Assembly (NCBI GenBank): GCA_003553795.1
Contig: PWFH01000026.1
Span: forward strand, 20,711 to 84,710
From: Egibacter sp.
GTDB lineage: Bacteria > Actinomycetota > Nitriliruptoria > Euzebyales > Egibacteraceae
Direction: 5' to 3'
Length of the DNA: 64,000 bases
Numbering within the stretch: position 1 is the stretch's first letter; every line of letters starts with the position of its first letter. The translations under genes and the position numbers were made by a program. This document shows positions 17,180-26,303 of the stretch, in pieces. The notes below the pieces were generated by a model that made no database searches, was not told the DNA's origin, and saw only the letters and a list, made by a program, of their open reading frames with translations.

Positions 17180-18253
17180 ATGTCCGTCGTCAGCATGCGC
17201 CAACTGCTCGAAGCCGGCGTCCACTTCGGCCACCAGACGCGCCGCTGGAACCCGAAGATGGAGCGCTACATCCTCACCGAGCGCAACGGCATCTACATCA
17301 TCGACATCCAGCAGACGATCGCGATGCTCGAGCGCTCGTACAACTTCGTGCGCGACAGCGTGGCCAAGGGCGGCAGCGTCCTCTTCGTCGGCACGAAGAA
17401 GCAGGCGCAGGAGGCCATCGAGACCCAGGCCCAGCGCGTGACGATGCCCTACGTCAACTACCGCTGGCTCGGCGGGATGCTCACGAACTTCGAGACGATC
17501 AAGGGCCGCCTCGCGCGTCTGCGCGAGCTCGAGGAGCTCATCGGCTCGGAGACCATGGAGCGCCTGCCGAAGAAGGAGGGCCTCCAGCTCCAGCGCGAGT
17601 ACGCCAAGCTCGAGCAGAACCTCGGTGGGATCCGCGGCATGACGAAGCTGCCGAGCGCGATCTGGATCGTCGACACCGTCAAGGAGGAGATCGCCGTCAA
17701 GGAGGCCAACCGCCTCGGCATCCCCGTCGTGGCCGTCGTCGACACGAACTGCGACCCCGACGTCGTGCAGTACGTCATCCCCGGCAACGACGACGCCATC
17801 CGCTCCGGCGCGCTGCTCACCAAGCTCATCGCCGATGCCGTCGCCGAGGGCCACCAGGCCCGTGCCGCCCGCTCCGCCGACGACGTCGTCGCCGAGCAGG
17901 CTGCGGCGGCCGCCGCGGCGGCGACCGGCCCGAGCGTCGCCGAGCCCGAGGCCGAGCCGCTCACCGAGTGGGAGATCGCCCTGCAGCAGGAGGAGGCCGC
18001 CGCGGCCGCCGCCCAGGCCAGCGGGTCGACGCCCGACGTCGAGCCCGAGCCCGAGGCCGCACCCGGTGCCCAGCCCGAGCCCGAGGCCGCACCCGCCGCC
18101 CAGGACCCCGCACAGGCCGCCCAGGACCCCGCACAGGCCGAGCCCCTCGCCGAGTGGGAGCAGGCCCTGCGCGCCGAGCAGGCCGCCAGCGCCACCGGGG
18201 AGCGCCCGAGCGAGGAGTCCGACGAGGGCTCGCCGGGCGAGCCCGACGCCTGA
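17180..18253 (+). CDS. rpsB: 30S ribosomal protein S2 with extended C-terminal tail
   Basis: Residues 1 to about 230 are a complete S2 ([44 protein letters not shown] and the [20 protein letters not shown] strands). The protein is 357 residues against about 250 for the family. The extra tail is Ala/Glu/Pro-rich with PEPEAAP and AQDPAQ repeats. It contains a twice-repeated tryptophan motif, [14 protein letters not shown] near 256 and [14 protein letters not shown] near 319. S2 joins the 30S late and recruits S1. The ATG has AAGGAG 7 bases upstream; tsf follows in the same operon. Confidence 0.97.
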   Translation: MSVVSMRQLLEAGVHFGHQTRRWNPKMERYILTERNGIYIIDIQQTIAMLERSYNFVRDSVAKGGSVLFVGTKKQAQEAIETQAQRVTMPYVNYRWLGGMLTNFETIKGRLARLRELEELIGSETMERLPKKEGLQLQREYAKLEQNLGGIRGMTKLPSAIWIVDTVKEEIAVKEANRLGIPVVAVVDTNCDPDVVQYVIPGNDDAIRSGALLTKLIADAVAEGHQARAARSADDVVAEQAAAAAAAATGPSVAEPEAEPLTEWEIALQQEEAAAAAAQASGSTPDVEPEPEAAPGAQPEPEAAPAAQDPAQAAQDPAQAEPLAEWEQALRAEQAASATGERPSEESDEGSPGEPDA

Positions 18254-18317
18254 CCCCGCCCGCCAAGGCCCACCCCCCCAGCCCGACCCCCGAGCCCCCC
18301 CCTGAGGAGGAACTGTC

Positions 18318-18932
18318 GTGCCCGAGTTCACTGCCGCCGACGTCAAGCGCCTGCGCGAGGCCACCGGCGCCGGGATGATGGACTGCAAGAAGGCGCTCGT
18401 CGACGCCGACGGCGACTTCGACGCCGCCGCCGAGCTCGTGCGCGAGCGCACCGGCGCGCGCATGGCCGACCGCGTCGGCGAGCGCAGCGCGTCGGAGGGC
18501 CTCGTCCACAGCTACCTGCACAAGCCGACGCCGGGGCTGCCCCCGAAGGTCGGCGTGCTCGTCGAGCTCAACTGCGAGACCGACTTCGTCGCCAAGGGCG
18601 AGGGCTTCCGCGAGCTCGCCAACGACATCGCGATGCACGTCGCGGCGATGCGTCCGGTCGTCGTGCGTGAGGACGAGGTCGACGAGACGCTCCTCGAGGC
18701 CGAGCGGGAGTTCGCCCGCAAGCAGGCCCTCGAGGAGGGCAAGCCCGAGCACATCGTCGACAAGATCGTCGACGGCAAGGTCCAGGCCTTCTACAAGGAG
18801 AAGGTCCTGCTCAACCAGCCGTTCGTCAAGGACGACAAGCGCACCGTCGCCGACCTGCTCGAGGAGTTCCAGCGCACGAGCGGGGAGAAGGTCGTCCTCG
18901 CACGCTTCGCGCGCTTCCAGATCGGCGGCTGA
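18318..18932 (+). CDS. tsf: elongation factor Ts (short form)
   Basis: EF-Ts recycles EF-Tu-GDP. The 204-residue protein has the N-terminal UBA-like domain (DVKRLREATGAGMMDCKKAL) and the core with ELNCETDFVAKGEGF, then the coiled-coil-like segment and KVLLNQPFVKDDKRTV. It is one core subdomain shorter than the roughly 275-residue form of streptomycetes and E. coli, and resembles the short Thermus/chloroplast type. A small insertion (KPTPGLPPK) sits before the core. GTG start with GAGGAGG upstream. Confidence 0.95.
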   Translation: MPEFTAADVKRLREATGAGMMDCKKALVDADGDFDAAAELVRERTGARMADRVGERSASEGLVHSYLHKPTPGLPPKVGVLVELNCETDFVAKGEGFRELANDIAMHVAAMRPVVVREDEVDETLLEAEREFARKQALEEGKPEHIVDKIVDGKVQAFYKEKVLLNQPFVKDDKRTVADLLEEFQRTSGEKVVLARFARFQIGG

Positions 18933-18933
18933 C

Positions 18934-18951
18934 CGCACCGGCCGCGGTGCG
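18934..18951 (+). terminator. hairpin immediately after tsf
   Basis: CGCACCG, loop GCCG, CGGTGCG forms a 7-bp stem starting two bases after the tsf stop. It is followed by a stronger hairpin at 18980-19007. Confidence 0.4.
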
Positions 18952-18979
18952 TCGCCGCCGCGGCCGGCCAGCGACCCCG

Positions 18980-19007
18980 CACGGCGCCCGGACGGGTGGG
19001 CGCCGTG
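18980..19007 (+). terminator. terminator-like hairpin between tsf and pyrH
   Basis: CACGGCGCCC, loop of 8, GGGCGCCGTG forms a perfect 10-bp GC-rich stem with no U-tract after it. It sits between the tsf stop and the pyrH -10 box, consistent with ending the rpsB-tsf transcript. Confidence 0.5.
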
Positions 19008-19021
19008 ACCCCGGCGCCCGG

Positions 19022-19027
19022 TAGGAT
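19022..19027 (+). promoter_or_regulatory. candidate -10 box of pyrH-frr-cdsA
   Basis: TAGGAT lies 37 bases before the pyrH GTG, just after the tsf hairpins. No firm -35 is visible. Confidence 0.4.
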
Positions 19028-19064
19028 CCTGCGAGCCACACAGCGGTGACGAAGCGAGGTCAGG

Positions 19065-19805
19065 GTGGACAGCGGCCCGAAGTACCGGCGGATCCTCCTC
19101 AAGCTCTCCGGGGAGGCCTTCGCCGACGAGGACGCGAGCATCAGCCCGGCGATCGTCCACTCGATCGCCGAGCAGCTCGCCGAGGTCGCCGCGCGCGGGG
19201 TCGAGATCGGCGTCGTCGTCGGTGGCGGCAACATCTTCCGCGGCAGCGCCCCACAGGCCTCGGGCATGGACCGCTCGAGCGCCGACCACATGGGCATGCT
19301 CGCGACGGTCATCAACGCCCTGTCGCTGCAGGACGCCATCGAGAAGCAGGGGCTGCCGACGCGGGTGCAGTCGGCGGTGTCGATGCAGGAGCTCGCCGAG
19401 CCCTACATCCGCCGCCGCGCGATCCGCCACCTCGAGAAGGGGCGGCTCGTGATCTTCGCCGGTGGGCTCGGGGCGCCGTACTTCTCCACCGACACCGCCG
19501 CGGCGCAGCGCGCGCTCGAGATCGGCGCGGAGGCGATCCTCAAGGGCACCGGCGTCGACGGGGTCTACGACCGCGACCCCCGCGGCGATGCCGCCGCGCT
19601 GCGCTTCACCGAGCTCACCCACCTCGAGGCGCTCTCGCGTGGCCTCAAGGTCATGGACGCCACGGCGATCAGCCTGTGCATGGACAACCGGCTGCCGATC
19701 GTCGTCTTCGAGCTGCTGCTCGAGGGCAACATCTGGCGCGTCGTCGACGGTGAGCCCATCGGCACGCTCGTCCACACGCCCGTCGAGGAAGGAGCGCGAT
19801 CGTGA
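19065..19805 (+). CDS. pyrH: UMP kinase
   Basis: The 246-residue amino-acid-kinase-fold enzyme phosphorylates UMP to UDP. Conserved segments are [60 protein letters not shown] and [13 protein letters not shown], and [12 protein letters not shown] near the C-terminus. GTG start. It overlaps frr by four bases, so the two are probably coupled. Confidence 0.97.
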   Translation: MDSGPKYRRILLKLSGEAFADEDASISPAIVHSIAEQLAEVAARGVEIGVVVGGGNIFRGSAPQASGMDRSSADHMGMLATVINALSLQDAIEKQGLPTRVQSAVSMQELAEPYIRRRAIRHLEKGRLVIFAGGLGAPYFSTDTAAAQRALEIGAEAILKGTGVDGVYDRDPRGDAAALRFTELTHLEALSRGLKVMDATAISLCMDNRLPIVVFELLLEGNIWRVVDGEPIGTLVHTPVEEGARS

Positions 19806-20359
19806 TCGATGACGTCCTGGCCGAGGCCAAGCAGAAGATGACCGCCACGGTGCGCCACACCCAGAGCGAGTTCGGCAAGATCCGCACCGGGCGCGCCAAC
19901 CCCACCCTCGTCGCCGATCTGCCGGTGTCGTACTACGGCACGAAGACGCCACTGCAGCAGATCGCCGGGATCAGCGTGCCCGAGCCACGGATGCTCGCGA
20001 TCAACCCCTACGACCAGTCGGCGCTGCGCGAGATCGAGCGTGCGATCCAGGCCGCCGACCTCGGGCTCAACCCCTCCAACGACGGCCAGCTCATCCGCGT
20101 GGTCTTCCCCGAGCTCACCGAGGAGCGCCGCAAGGAGTTCGTGAAGATCGCCCGGGAGCGCGCCGAGGAGGGCCGCATCGCGATCCGCAACGCCCGACGG
20201 CAGGCCAAGTCCGACCTCGCCGACCTCACCGACGAGGGCGCGGTCACCGAGGACGACCAGCGTCGCGGCGAGCAGCAGCTGCAGAAGCTCACCGACAAGC
20301 ACATCGGCGAGATCGACGAGCTCCTCGGCAACAAGGAGCAGGAGCTCCTCGAGGTCTGA
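19802..20359 (+). CDS. frr: ribosome recycling factor
   Basis: This 185-residue protein is exactly family length. It has the three-helix-bundle signatures [48 protein letters not shown] and [19 protein letters not shown]. With EF-G it splits post-termination ribosomes. GTG at 19802 overlaps the pyrH stop, and GGAG lies shortly upstream. Confidence 0.97.
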   Translation: MIDDVLAEAKQKMTATVRHTQSEFGKIRTGRANPTLVADLPVSYYGTKTPLQQIAGISVPEPRMLAINPYDQSALREIERAIQAADLGLNPSNDGQLIRVVFPELTEERRKEFVKIARERAEEGRIAIRNARRQAKSDLADLTDEGAVTEDDQRRGEQQLQKLTDKHIGEIDELLGNKEQELLEV

Positions 20360-20420
20360 GGCCGCAAGGGTCGGCAGGAGGCCGACGACGGCGGCGCCGC
20401 CACGGGCACTGCCCGGGCGC

Positions 20421-20456
20421 GCACGGTGAGCACGGTGAGCACGGTGGGCACGGTCG
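20421..20456 (+). repeat. 9-bp tandem repeat over the cdsA start
   Basis: Four head-to-tail copies of GCACGGTGA (the last two ending TGG and TCG) span the cdsA start. Each of the first three copies supplies an in-frame GTG, at 20426, 20435 and 20444. Confidence 0.8.
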
Positions 20457-21364
20457 GCGAGGGGCGAGGCATCGACGGCGAGGACGAGCCGCGGAGCGAC
20501 GCGGCGGGCACGCGGGACCGGGCGGAGGGCGACCCCCCGGCCGAGCCGTCGCGCCGGCGCACGGCGGGTCGCAACCTGCCGCTCGCGATCGCCTCGGGGC
20601 TCGTCCTCGCCGCTGCGCTGCTCGGCTCGCTCTTCACGAGCGCGATCCTGCTCCTCGCGTTCGTCGGCGCGCTCCTCGTCATCGCCCTCCTCGAGCTCGA
20701 CGTCGCCTTCCGTCAGCAGGGGGTGCGCCCGGCGACCCCGGTGGCCGGTGGCGCCGGGCTCGTCATGCTCTTCGGCGCCTACTGGGTCGGGCCCTCCGCG
20801 CAGGTCCTCGGCCTGCTCCTCCTGCTCTTCGGCGCGGTGCTGTGGGTGTTCCTCGGCACCGACCGCGAGCGGGTCGTGCCGACGATCTCGGCGACGCTGC
20901 TCGGCGGGCTGTGGGTGCCGTTCCTCGCCAGCCACCTCGCGCTGCTGCTCGCCCGGGACGACGGTGACTGGGCGGTCCTCGCGGTCATCGCCCTCGTGGT
21001 CTCCAACGACATCGGGGCCTACGGGTTCGGCGCGGCGTTCGGGCGCCACAAGCTCGCGCCGAGGGTGAGCCCGGCCAAGAGCTGGGAGGGCCTCGCGGGC
21101 GGGCTCGCGACGGTGCTCCTGCTCGCTGCGCTCGTCACCGCCCGGCTGCCGGGCTTCGACCTGCCCACCGCGCTCCTGCTCGGCGCCGTCGTCGTGCCCG
21201 CGGCCACGCTCGGCGACCTCACCGAGTCCCTCGTCAAGCGCGACCTCGGGGTCAAGGACCTCGGCAGCATCGTCCCGGGCCACGGAGGCATCATGGACCG
21301 GGTGGACTCCATCCTCTTCGCCCTGCCGGCCGCGCACCTGCTCCTGCTCGCCGTCGGCGGCTGA
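20426..21364 (+). CDS. cdsA: phosphatidate cytidylyltransferase
   Basis: The 312-residue protein has a hydrophilic N-terminus of about 50 residues and then eight or so membrane helices. The CDP-diglyceride synthase signature is at the C-terminal end: SPAKSWEG, then GDLTESLVKRDLGVKDLG and PGHGGIMDRVDS. It makes CDP-diacylglycerol for phospholipid synthesis in the cytoplasmic membrane. The start is ambiguous because three GTG codons lie in a 9-bp tandem repeat; the first is taken here. Confidence 0.93.
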   Translation: MSTVSTVGTVGEGRGIDGEDEPRSDAAGTRDRAEGDPPAEPSRRRTAGRNLPLAIASGLVLAAALLGSLFTSAILLLAFVGALLVIALLELDVAFRQQGVRPATPVAGGAGLVMLFGAYWVGPSAQVLGLLLLLFGAVLWVFLGTDRERVVPTISATLLGGLWVPFLASHLALLLARDDGDWAVLAVIALVVSNDIGAYGFGAAFGRHKLAPRVSPAKSWEGLAGGLATVLLLAALVTARLPGFDLPTALLLGAVVVPAATLGDLTESLVKRDLGVKDLGSIVPGHGGIMDRVDSILFALPAAHLLLLAVGG

Positions 21365-21413
21365 GCGGCGGGCAGTCCCGGCAGCCGCGCCATCCCCCGG
21401 AGCCTGACCTGCG

Positions 21414-22574
21414 ATGACCGACGCCGCCACCCCCGCGACGCTCGACCCCTACGCCGCGAGCGACGAGGTGCTCTCCGCCGCGCTCGGCGACGAGCCCCGC
21501 TACCGCCTCGTCCAGCTGCGGGCGTGGCTCGCCCGCGGCGTCGACGACCCCGAGGAGATGAGCGACCTGCCCGCGGGCCTGCGTCGCCGCCTCGCCGACG
21601 TCCTCGCCCCGCCCCCCGAGCTCGTCGCCCAGACCAGCGCCGACGGTGGGCTGACGCGCAAGGTCCTGCTGCGGATGCAGCCCTCGGGGGAGGAGATCGA
21701 GAGCGTCCTCATGCTCTACCCCGCCGGCGGAGAGCGCGAGCGGGCGCGCGCGACGGTCTGCATCTCCACCCAGGCGGGCTGTGCGATGGGCTGCCCGTTC
21801 TGCGCGACCGGGCAGGCCGGGCTGCGCGGCCAGCTCACCGTCGGGGAGATCGTGCGCCAGGTCACCGTCATGCAGCGGCTGCTGGCCTCCGGCGAGATCG
21901 CCGTGGAGGGCGCACCCGACCACGTCACCAACGTCGTCTTCATGGGCATGGGCGAGCCGCTCGCCAACGTCGCCGGCACGCTCGGCGCGGTGCGCTGGCT
22001 CACCGACGCCGAGCGCGGCTTCGGCCTGAGCGCGCGGTCGATCACCGTCTCGACGATCGGGCTCGTGCCGGCGATGCGCCAGCTCACCGCGCTCGGCCTG
22101 CCCGTGCGGCTCGCCGTGAGCCTGCACGCGCCCGACGACGCGCTGCGCGACGACCTCGTGCCCGCCAACCGCAGCCACCCCCTCGCCGAGGTCCTCGCCG
22201 CGGCGGCCGAGCACGCCGAGGCCACCGGGCGGCGGGTGACCTTCGAGTACGTCCTCATCGACGGCATCAACGACCAGCCTGAGCACGCCGAGCGCCTCGC
22301 CGCACTGCTCGCCGGGCGTGGTGCTGCGCACCTCAACCTCATCCCGATGAACCCCACCCCGGGGGTGTCGTGGACCGCGCCGCCGGTCGCCGCCCAGCGG
22401 GCGTTCTGCCGGCGCCTGACCGATGCGGGCCTGCCGGCGACGATCCGCGCGAACCGGGGCACCGACATCGACGCCGCCTGCGGGCAGCTCTACGCCACCT
22501 ACCAGCTGCGCTCCGGGCGCATCCTGCCCGCGGCCATCGGCGCCGCCGAGCGGCTCGACGGGACCCGGCGATGA
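21414..22574 (+). CDS. rlmN: 23S rRNA/tRNA adenine-C2 methyltransferase RlmN
   Basis: This 386-residue radical-SAM enzyme has the 4Fe-4S cysteines Cys123, Cys127 and Cys130 in GCAMGCPFC, the MGMGEPLAN SAM-binding motif, and a conserved cysteine in DIDAACGQL near 356 that forms the methylene/thioether intermediate. It methylates A2503 of 23S rRNA and A37 of some tRNAs. The ATG at 21414 follows cdsA by 50 bases. The TGA overlaps the dxr ATG (ATGA). Confidence 0.96.
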   Translation: MTDAATPATLDPYAASDEVLSAALGDEPRYRLVQLRAWLARGVDDPEEMSDLPAGLRRRLADVLAPPPELVAQTSADGGLTRKVLLRMQPSGEEIESVLMLYPAGGERERARATVCISTQAGCAMGCPFCATGQAGLRGQLTVGEIVRQVTVMQRLLASGEIAVEGAPDHVTNVVFMGMGEPLANVAGTLGAVRWLTDAERGFGLSARSITVSTIGLVPAMRQLTALGLPVRLAVSLHAPDDALRDDLVPANRSHPLAEVLAAAAEHAEATGRRVTFEYVLIDGINDQPEHAERLAALLAGRGAAHLNLIPMNPTPGVSWTAPPVAAQRAFCRRLTDAGLPATIRANRGTDIDAACGQLYATYQLRSGRILPAAIGAAERLDGTRR

Positions 22575-23803
22575 GCCCGCGCCAGGTCACGATCCTCGGG
22601 TCCACCGGCTCGATCGGCACCCAGGCCCTCGAGGTCCTCGACTCCAACCCCGGGGCCTTCACCGTCACCGGGCTCGCCGCCGGTCGTGGCGTCGAGACCC
22701 TCGTCGCCCAGGCCCGGGCCACCGGGGCCGGGCGCGTCGCCCTCGCCGACGCCGGGGCCGCCGCCCTCGCCCGCGAGGCGCTCGGGCCGGGCGTCGAGGT
22801 GCTCGAGGGCACCGCCGGCGTCGCCGAGCTCGCCGCCGCGCCCGCCGACCTCGTCCTCAACGGCATCACCGGCGCGGCCGGGCTCCGCTCCACCCTCGCC
22901 GCGCTCGAGGCGGGCACGCCGGTCGCGCTCGCGAACAAGGAGTCGCTCATCGTCGGCGGCGACCTCGTCCTCGCCGCCGCGGCGCGCGCCGCCGACCGCC
23001 ACGGCGCGCACCCGCTCGGGGCGCGCACCCCCGGCGGGGCGCCGCCACCGCTCGGCGGTCTGCGGCACGGCTGGCTGCTGCCGGTGGACTCCGAGCACTC
23101 CGCGCTCGCGCAGGTGCTGCGCGGCACCGACCCCGACGAGGTCACCCGGCTCCTCGTCACCGCCTCGGGTGGGCCGTTCCGCGGCCGGCGGCGCGACGAG
23201 CTCGCGGGCGTGCGCGCCGCCGACGCGCTCGCCCACCCCACGTGGGACATGGGCGCGGTCATCACCGTGAACTCCGCGACCCTGGCGAACAAGGGCCTCG
23301 AGGTCATCGAGGCGCACCTGCTCTTCGGCGTGGCCTACGACGCCATCGAGGTCGTCGTGCACCCCCAGTCGTTCGTCCACAGCATGGTCGAGCTCTGCGA
23401 CGGCGCGACGATCGCGAAGCTCTCCCCGCCGGACATGCGCCTGCCGATCCAGCTCGCGCTCGGTCATCCCGCGCGCCTGCCCCACGCGCCCGCGGTCACC
23501 GACTGGGGGGTGCCGCTCGACCTGCGCTTCGAGCCGGTCGACCGCCGGACCTTCCCGATGCTCGACCTCGCCGAGGCCGCGGGCAGGGCCGGGGGCACCG
23601 CCCCGGCGGTCTACAACGCCGCGAACGAGGAGGCCGTGGGCGCGCTGCTCGCCGACGAGCTCGACGTCCTCGGCATCGACGCCGTCGTCGCGGCAGTCTT
23701 GGAGGAGCACGAGCCGGCGCCGGCAGCGGACCTCGAGACCGTTCTCGCCGCCGACCGCTGGGCCCGGCAGCGAGCCCGGTCGCGGCTGTCCACGGAGAGG
23801 TAG
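22571..23803 (+). CDS. dxr: 1-deoxy-D-xylulose 5-phosphate reductoisomerase
   Basis: The 410-residue enzyme makes the committed MEP-pathway intermediate from DXP with NADPH. Visible motifs are VTILGSTGSIGTQAL (NADPH), ALANKESLIVGG, PVDSEHSALAQ (metal ligands), LTASGGPFRG-type LVTASGGPFRG and NSATLANKGLEVIEAH. About 25-30 extra residues, Pro/Gly-rich, are inserted at about 139-168 just before PVDSEH, where mycobacterial Dxr has about six. ispG lies downstream, so two MEP genes flank rip. It overlaps rlmN by four bases. Confidence 0.95.
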   Translation: MSPRQVTILGSTGSIGTQALEVLDSNPGAFTVTGLAAGRGVETLVAQARATGAGRVALADAGAAALAREALGPGVEVLEGTAGVAELAAAPADLVLNGITGAAGLRSTLAALEAGTPVALANKESLIVGGDLVLAAAARAADRHGAHPLGARTPGGAPPPLGGLRHGWLLPVDSEHSALAQVLRGTDPDEVTRLLVTASGGPFRGRRRDELAGVRAADALAHPTWDMGAVITVNSATLANKGLEVIEAHLLFGVAYDAIEVVVHPQSFVHSMVELCDGATIAKLSPPDMRLPIQLALGHPARLPHAPAVTDWGVPLDLRFEPVDRRTFPMLDLAEAAGRAGGTAPAVYNAANEEAVGALLADELDVLGIDAVVAAVLEEHEPAPAADLETVLAADRWARQRARSRLSTER

Positions 23804-23806
23804 ACG

Positions 23807-24970
23807 ATGGCGATCGCCCTGTTCTTCGGCGTTCTCGTCCTCTCGATCGTCATCCACGAGGCCGGGCACTTCTGGACCGCCCGTCGCTTCGGGATGAAGG
23901 CCGAGCGCTTCTTCATCGGCTTCGGCCCGACGCTGTGGTCGACCCAGCGCGGCGAGACCGAGGTCGGCCTCAAGGCCATCCCCGCCGGGGGGTTCGTGAA
24001 GATCGCGGGGATGAGCCGCTCCGAGCCCGTCGATCCCGTCGACGAGCCCAGGGCCTTCTACAACCAGCCGCCCCACCAGCGTGCGATCGTCCTCGTCGCC
24101 GGGGTGGTGACGCACTTCATCCTCGCCGCGCTGCTCATCTGGGGCGGGCTGACCTTCTCCGAGCTGCCGCGCTTCGACGGGATGCAGCCGGTCGTGGGCG
24201 CCGCGGTCGGCAGCGTCGAGGAGGGCACCGCCGCGGAGGCCGCGGGCCTCCAGCCCGGCGACGAGCTCCTCACCATCGCCGGCGACGACGCCACCGACCC
24301 CGAGGCGGCGGTCGAGGCGATCGCCTCCCGCCCCGGCGAGACGATCGAGGTCGCGGTGCTGCGCGACGGCGAGGAGGAGGTCCTCAGCGCGACGCTGCCA
24401 GAGACCGACCCCGACGGCGAGGAGCGCGGGTTCCTCGGGGTGGCCATCGCGGGCCTGCCGCAGTTCGTGTCCTACGGCCCCGGCGAGGCGGTCGTCGCGA
24501 CGTTCGTCGGCGACGCCTCGATCTTCGCCCAGGCCAACGCCTTCATCCGTGGCCTCGGCCAGGCGCTGAGCCCCGAGTCGCTGAGCGCGTGGCTCGCGCA
24601 GGCCGACGGCGAGACGCCGCGCAGCGACGCTGGGCCGATCAGCGTCGTCGGCATCGGCCAGGCCGTCGGGGCGCTCGGCAGCGCCGACGCCTGGTCGGGC
24701 GTGCTGCTGCTCATGATCCAGATCCAGATCGTCATCGGCTTCCTCAACATCATCCCGCTGCCGCCCTTCGACGGCGGCCACCTCGCCCAGCTCGCGATCG
24801 AATCGACGGTCAACGGGGTGCGCCGCCTGCTCGGCAAGACCCCCGACTGGGAGCTCTCCCCGGCCGTGGTCACCCCGCTCGCGCTCGCGGTGCTGCTGCT
24901 CGTCGTCGGCTTCGCGGCCACGGCGATCTACATCGACATCGTCAACCCCGTCTCCGGGCTCTTCGAGTAG
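23807..24970 (+). CDS. rip: site-2 intramembrane zinc protease (Rip1/RseP type)
   Basis: The 387-residue M50 peptidase has the zinc motif His17-Glu-x-x-His21 (VIHEAGHFWTARRFGM) in its first helix, a central PDZ domain (about 120-205; AAGLQPGDELLTIAGDD) and the third-ligand segment NIIPLPPFDGGH in a later helix. Four membrane spans are visible. Rip1 homologues cut anti-sigma factors and other membrane proteins. The gene lies between dxr and ispG exactly as in mycobacteria (dxr-rip-ispG). ATG start, three bases after the dxr stop. Confidence 0.94.
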   Translation: MAIALFFGVLVLSIVIHEAGHFWTARRFGMKAERFFIGFGPTLWSTQRGETEVGLKAIPAGGFVKIAGMSRSEPVDPVDEPRAFYNQPPHQRAIVLVAGVVTHFILAALLIWGGLTFSELPRFDGMQPVVGAAVGSVEEGTAAEAAGLQPGDELLTIAGDDATDPEAAVEAIASRPGETIEVAVLRDGEEEVLSATLPETDPDGEERGFLGVAIAGLPQFVSYGPGEAVVATFVGDASIFAQANAFIRGLGQALSPESLSAWLAQADGETPRSDAGPISVVGIGQAVGALGSADAWSGVLLLMIQIQIVIGFLNIIPLPPFDGGHLAQLAIESTVNGVRRLLGKTPDWELSPAVVTPLALAVLLLVVGFAATAIYIDIVNPVSGLFE

Positions 24971-24978
24971 CGCGCGGC

Positions 24979-24992
24979 GGCGCCCGGGCGCC
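24979..24992 (+). terminator. palindrome after rip
   Basis: GGCGCCCGGGCGCC is a 14-base perfect palindrome nine bases behind the rip stop. It has no U-tract. It is a weak terminator candidate between rip and the ispG promoter. Confidence 0.3.
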
Positions 24993-25065
24993 ACGTTCAG
25001 CGCGGCTTCGCCCGCGAGGCTTGCCTCACCCGGGCGCAAGGGGCGTGAGGGCCGGCCTCGGGCGG

Positions 25066-25071
25066 TACGCT
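25066..25071 (+). promoter_or_regulatory. candidate -10 box of ispG
   Basis: TACGCT lies about 60 bases before the ispG GTG in a 162-base gap. No clear -35 was found. Confidence 0.35.
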
Positions 25072-25132
25072 GGCCCTTGCGGACGCGCCGCACCGCCCGC
25101 CGCACCGTCACCGACCGGGAGGCCCTGACATC

Positions 25133-26302
25133 GTGGGCACGACCTTGCCGCTCATCAACCAACCGGCCCCTGACCCCGCGCTGCCCGCCCATCACCAGCC
25201 ACCGCTGCGCCGGCCCACGCGGGCGCTGCACGTCGGCGACGTGCCGGTTGGCGGGGGTGCGCCGATCAGCGTGCAGTCGATGACGACGACGCCGACCCAC
25301 GACGTCAACGCCACGCTGCAGCAGATCGCCGCCCTGCAGGCCGCCGGCGTCGACATCGTGCGCGTCGCGGTCCCGCGCAACGAGGACGCCGACGCCCTGG
25401 CGACGATTGCCGAGAAGTCCCCGGTGCCGATCATCGCCGACATCCACTTCCAGTGGAAGTACGCGCTCGCCGCGATCGAGGCCGGCTGCGCGGGGGTGCG
25501 CATCAACCCGGGCAACATCCGCAAGCACGAGAAGGTGCGGGTCATCGGCGACGCGGCCAAGGAGCGCGGCATCCCCATCCGCATCGGCGTCAACGGAGGC
25601 TCGCTCGAGGACGTCGTGCTCGAGCGCCACGGCGGGGTGACCCCCGAGGCGCTCGTCGAGAGCGCCCTCGACGAGGCGCGCCTGCTCGAGGACGTCGACT
25701 TCCACGACACGAAGATCTCGGTGAAGCACTCCGACCCCTGGGTGATGATCCAGACCTACCGCCTGCTCGCCGAGCGCTGCGACTACCCGCTCCACCTCGG
25801 CGTGACCGAGGCCGGCCCGCCCAAGACCGGCAACATCAAGTCCGCGATCGGCATCGGCACGCTGCTCGCCGAGGGCATCGGCGACACGATCCGCGTCTCG
25901 CTCTCCGCCGACCCCGTCGAGGAGGTCAAGGCCGGGATCGCCATCCTCGAGTCGCTGCACCTGCGCGAGCGCGGGCTCGACGTCGTGGCCTGCCCGTCGT
26001 GCGCGCGCGCCGAGGTCGACGTCTACACCCTCGCCGAGCGCGTCCAGGAGGGCCTCGACGGCCTCGACGTGCCGCTGCGCGTCGCGGTCATGGGCTGCAT
26101 CGTCAACGGCCCCGGTGAGGCCCGGGAGGCCGACATCGGCGTGGCCGCCGGCAAGGGCAAGGGCCAGATCATCAAGCAGGGCGAGGTCCTCTTCACCGTC
26201 GCCGAGGAGGACATCGTCGAGACGCTCGTGCACTTCGCCCACGAGATGGCCGACGACCTGCGGGGTGAGCGCGGCGAGGGCGCCCCCTCGGTCGTGGCCT
26301 GA
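25133..26302 (+). CDS. ispG: 4-hydroxy-3-methylbut-2-enyl-diphosphate synthase
   Basis: The 389-residue GcpE enzyme converts MEcPP to HMBPP in the MEP pathway. The TIM-barrel part has [31 protein letters not shown] and VRINPGNI. The 4Fe-4S cluster ligands are in ACPSCAR and [17 protein letters not shown]. Length is normal. GTG start. The next gene starts two bases after its stop. Confidence 0.97.
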   Translation: MGTTLPLINQPAPDPALPAHHQPPLRRPTRALHVGDVPVGGGAPISVQSMTTTPTHDVNATLQQIAALQAAGVDIVRVAVPRNEDADALATIAEKSPVPIIADIHFQWKYALAAIEAGCAGVRINPGNIRKHEKVRVIGDAAKERGIPIRIGVNGGSLEDVVLERHGGVTPEALVESALDEARLLEDVDFHDTKISVKHSDPWVMIQTYRLLAERCDYPLHLGVTEAGPPKTGNIKSAIGIGTLLAEGIGDTIRVSLSADPVEEVKAGIAILESLHLRERGLDVVACPSCARAEVDVYTLAERVQEGLDGLDVPLRVAVMGCIVNGPGEAREADIGVAAGKGKGQIIKQGEVLFTVAEEDIVETLVHFAHEMADDLRGERGEGAPSVVA

Positions 26303-26303
26303 G

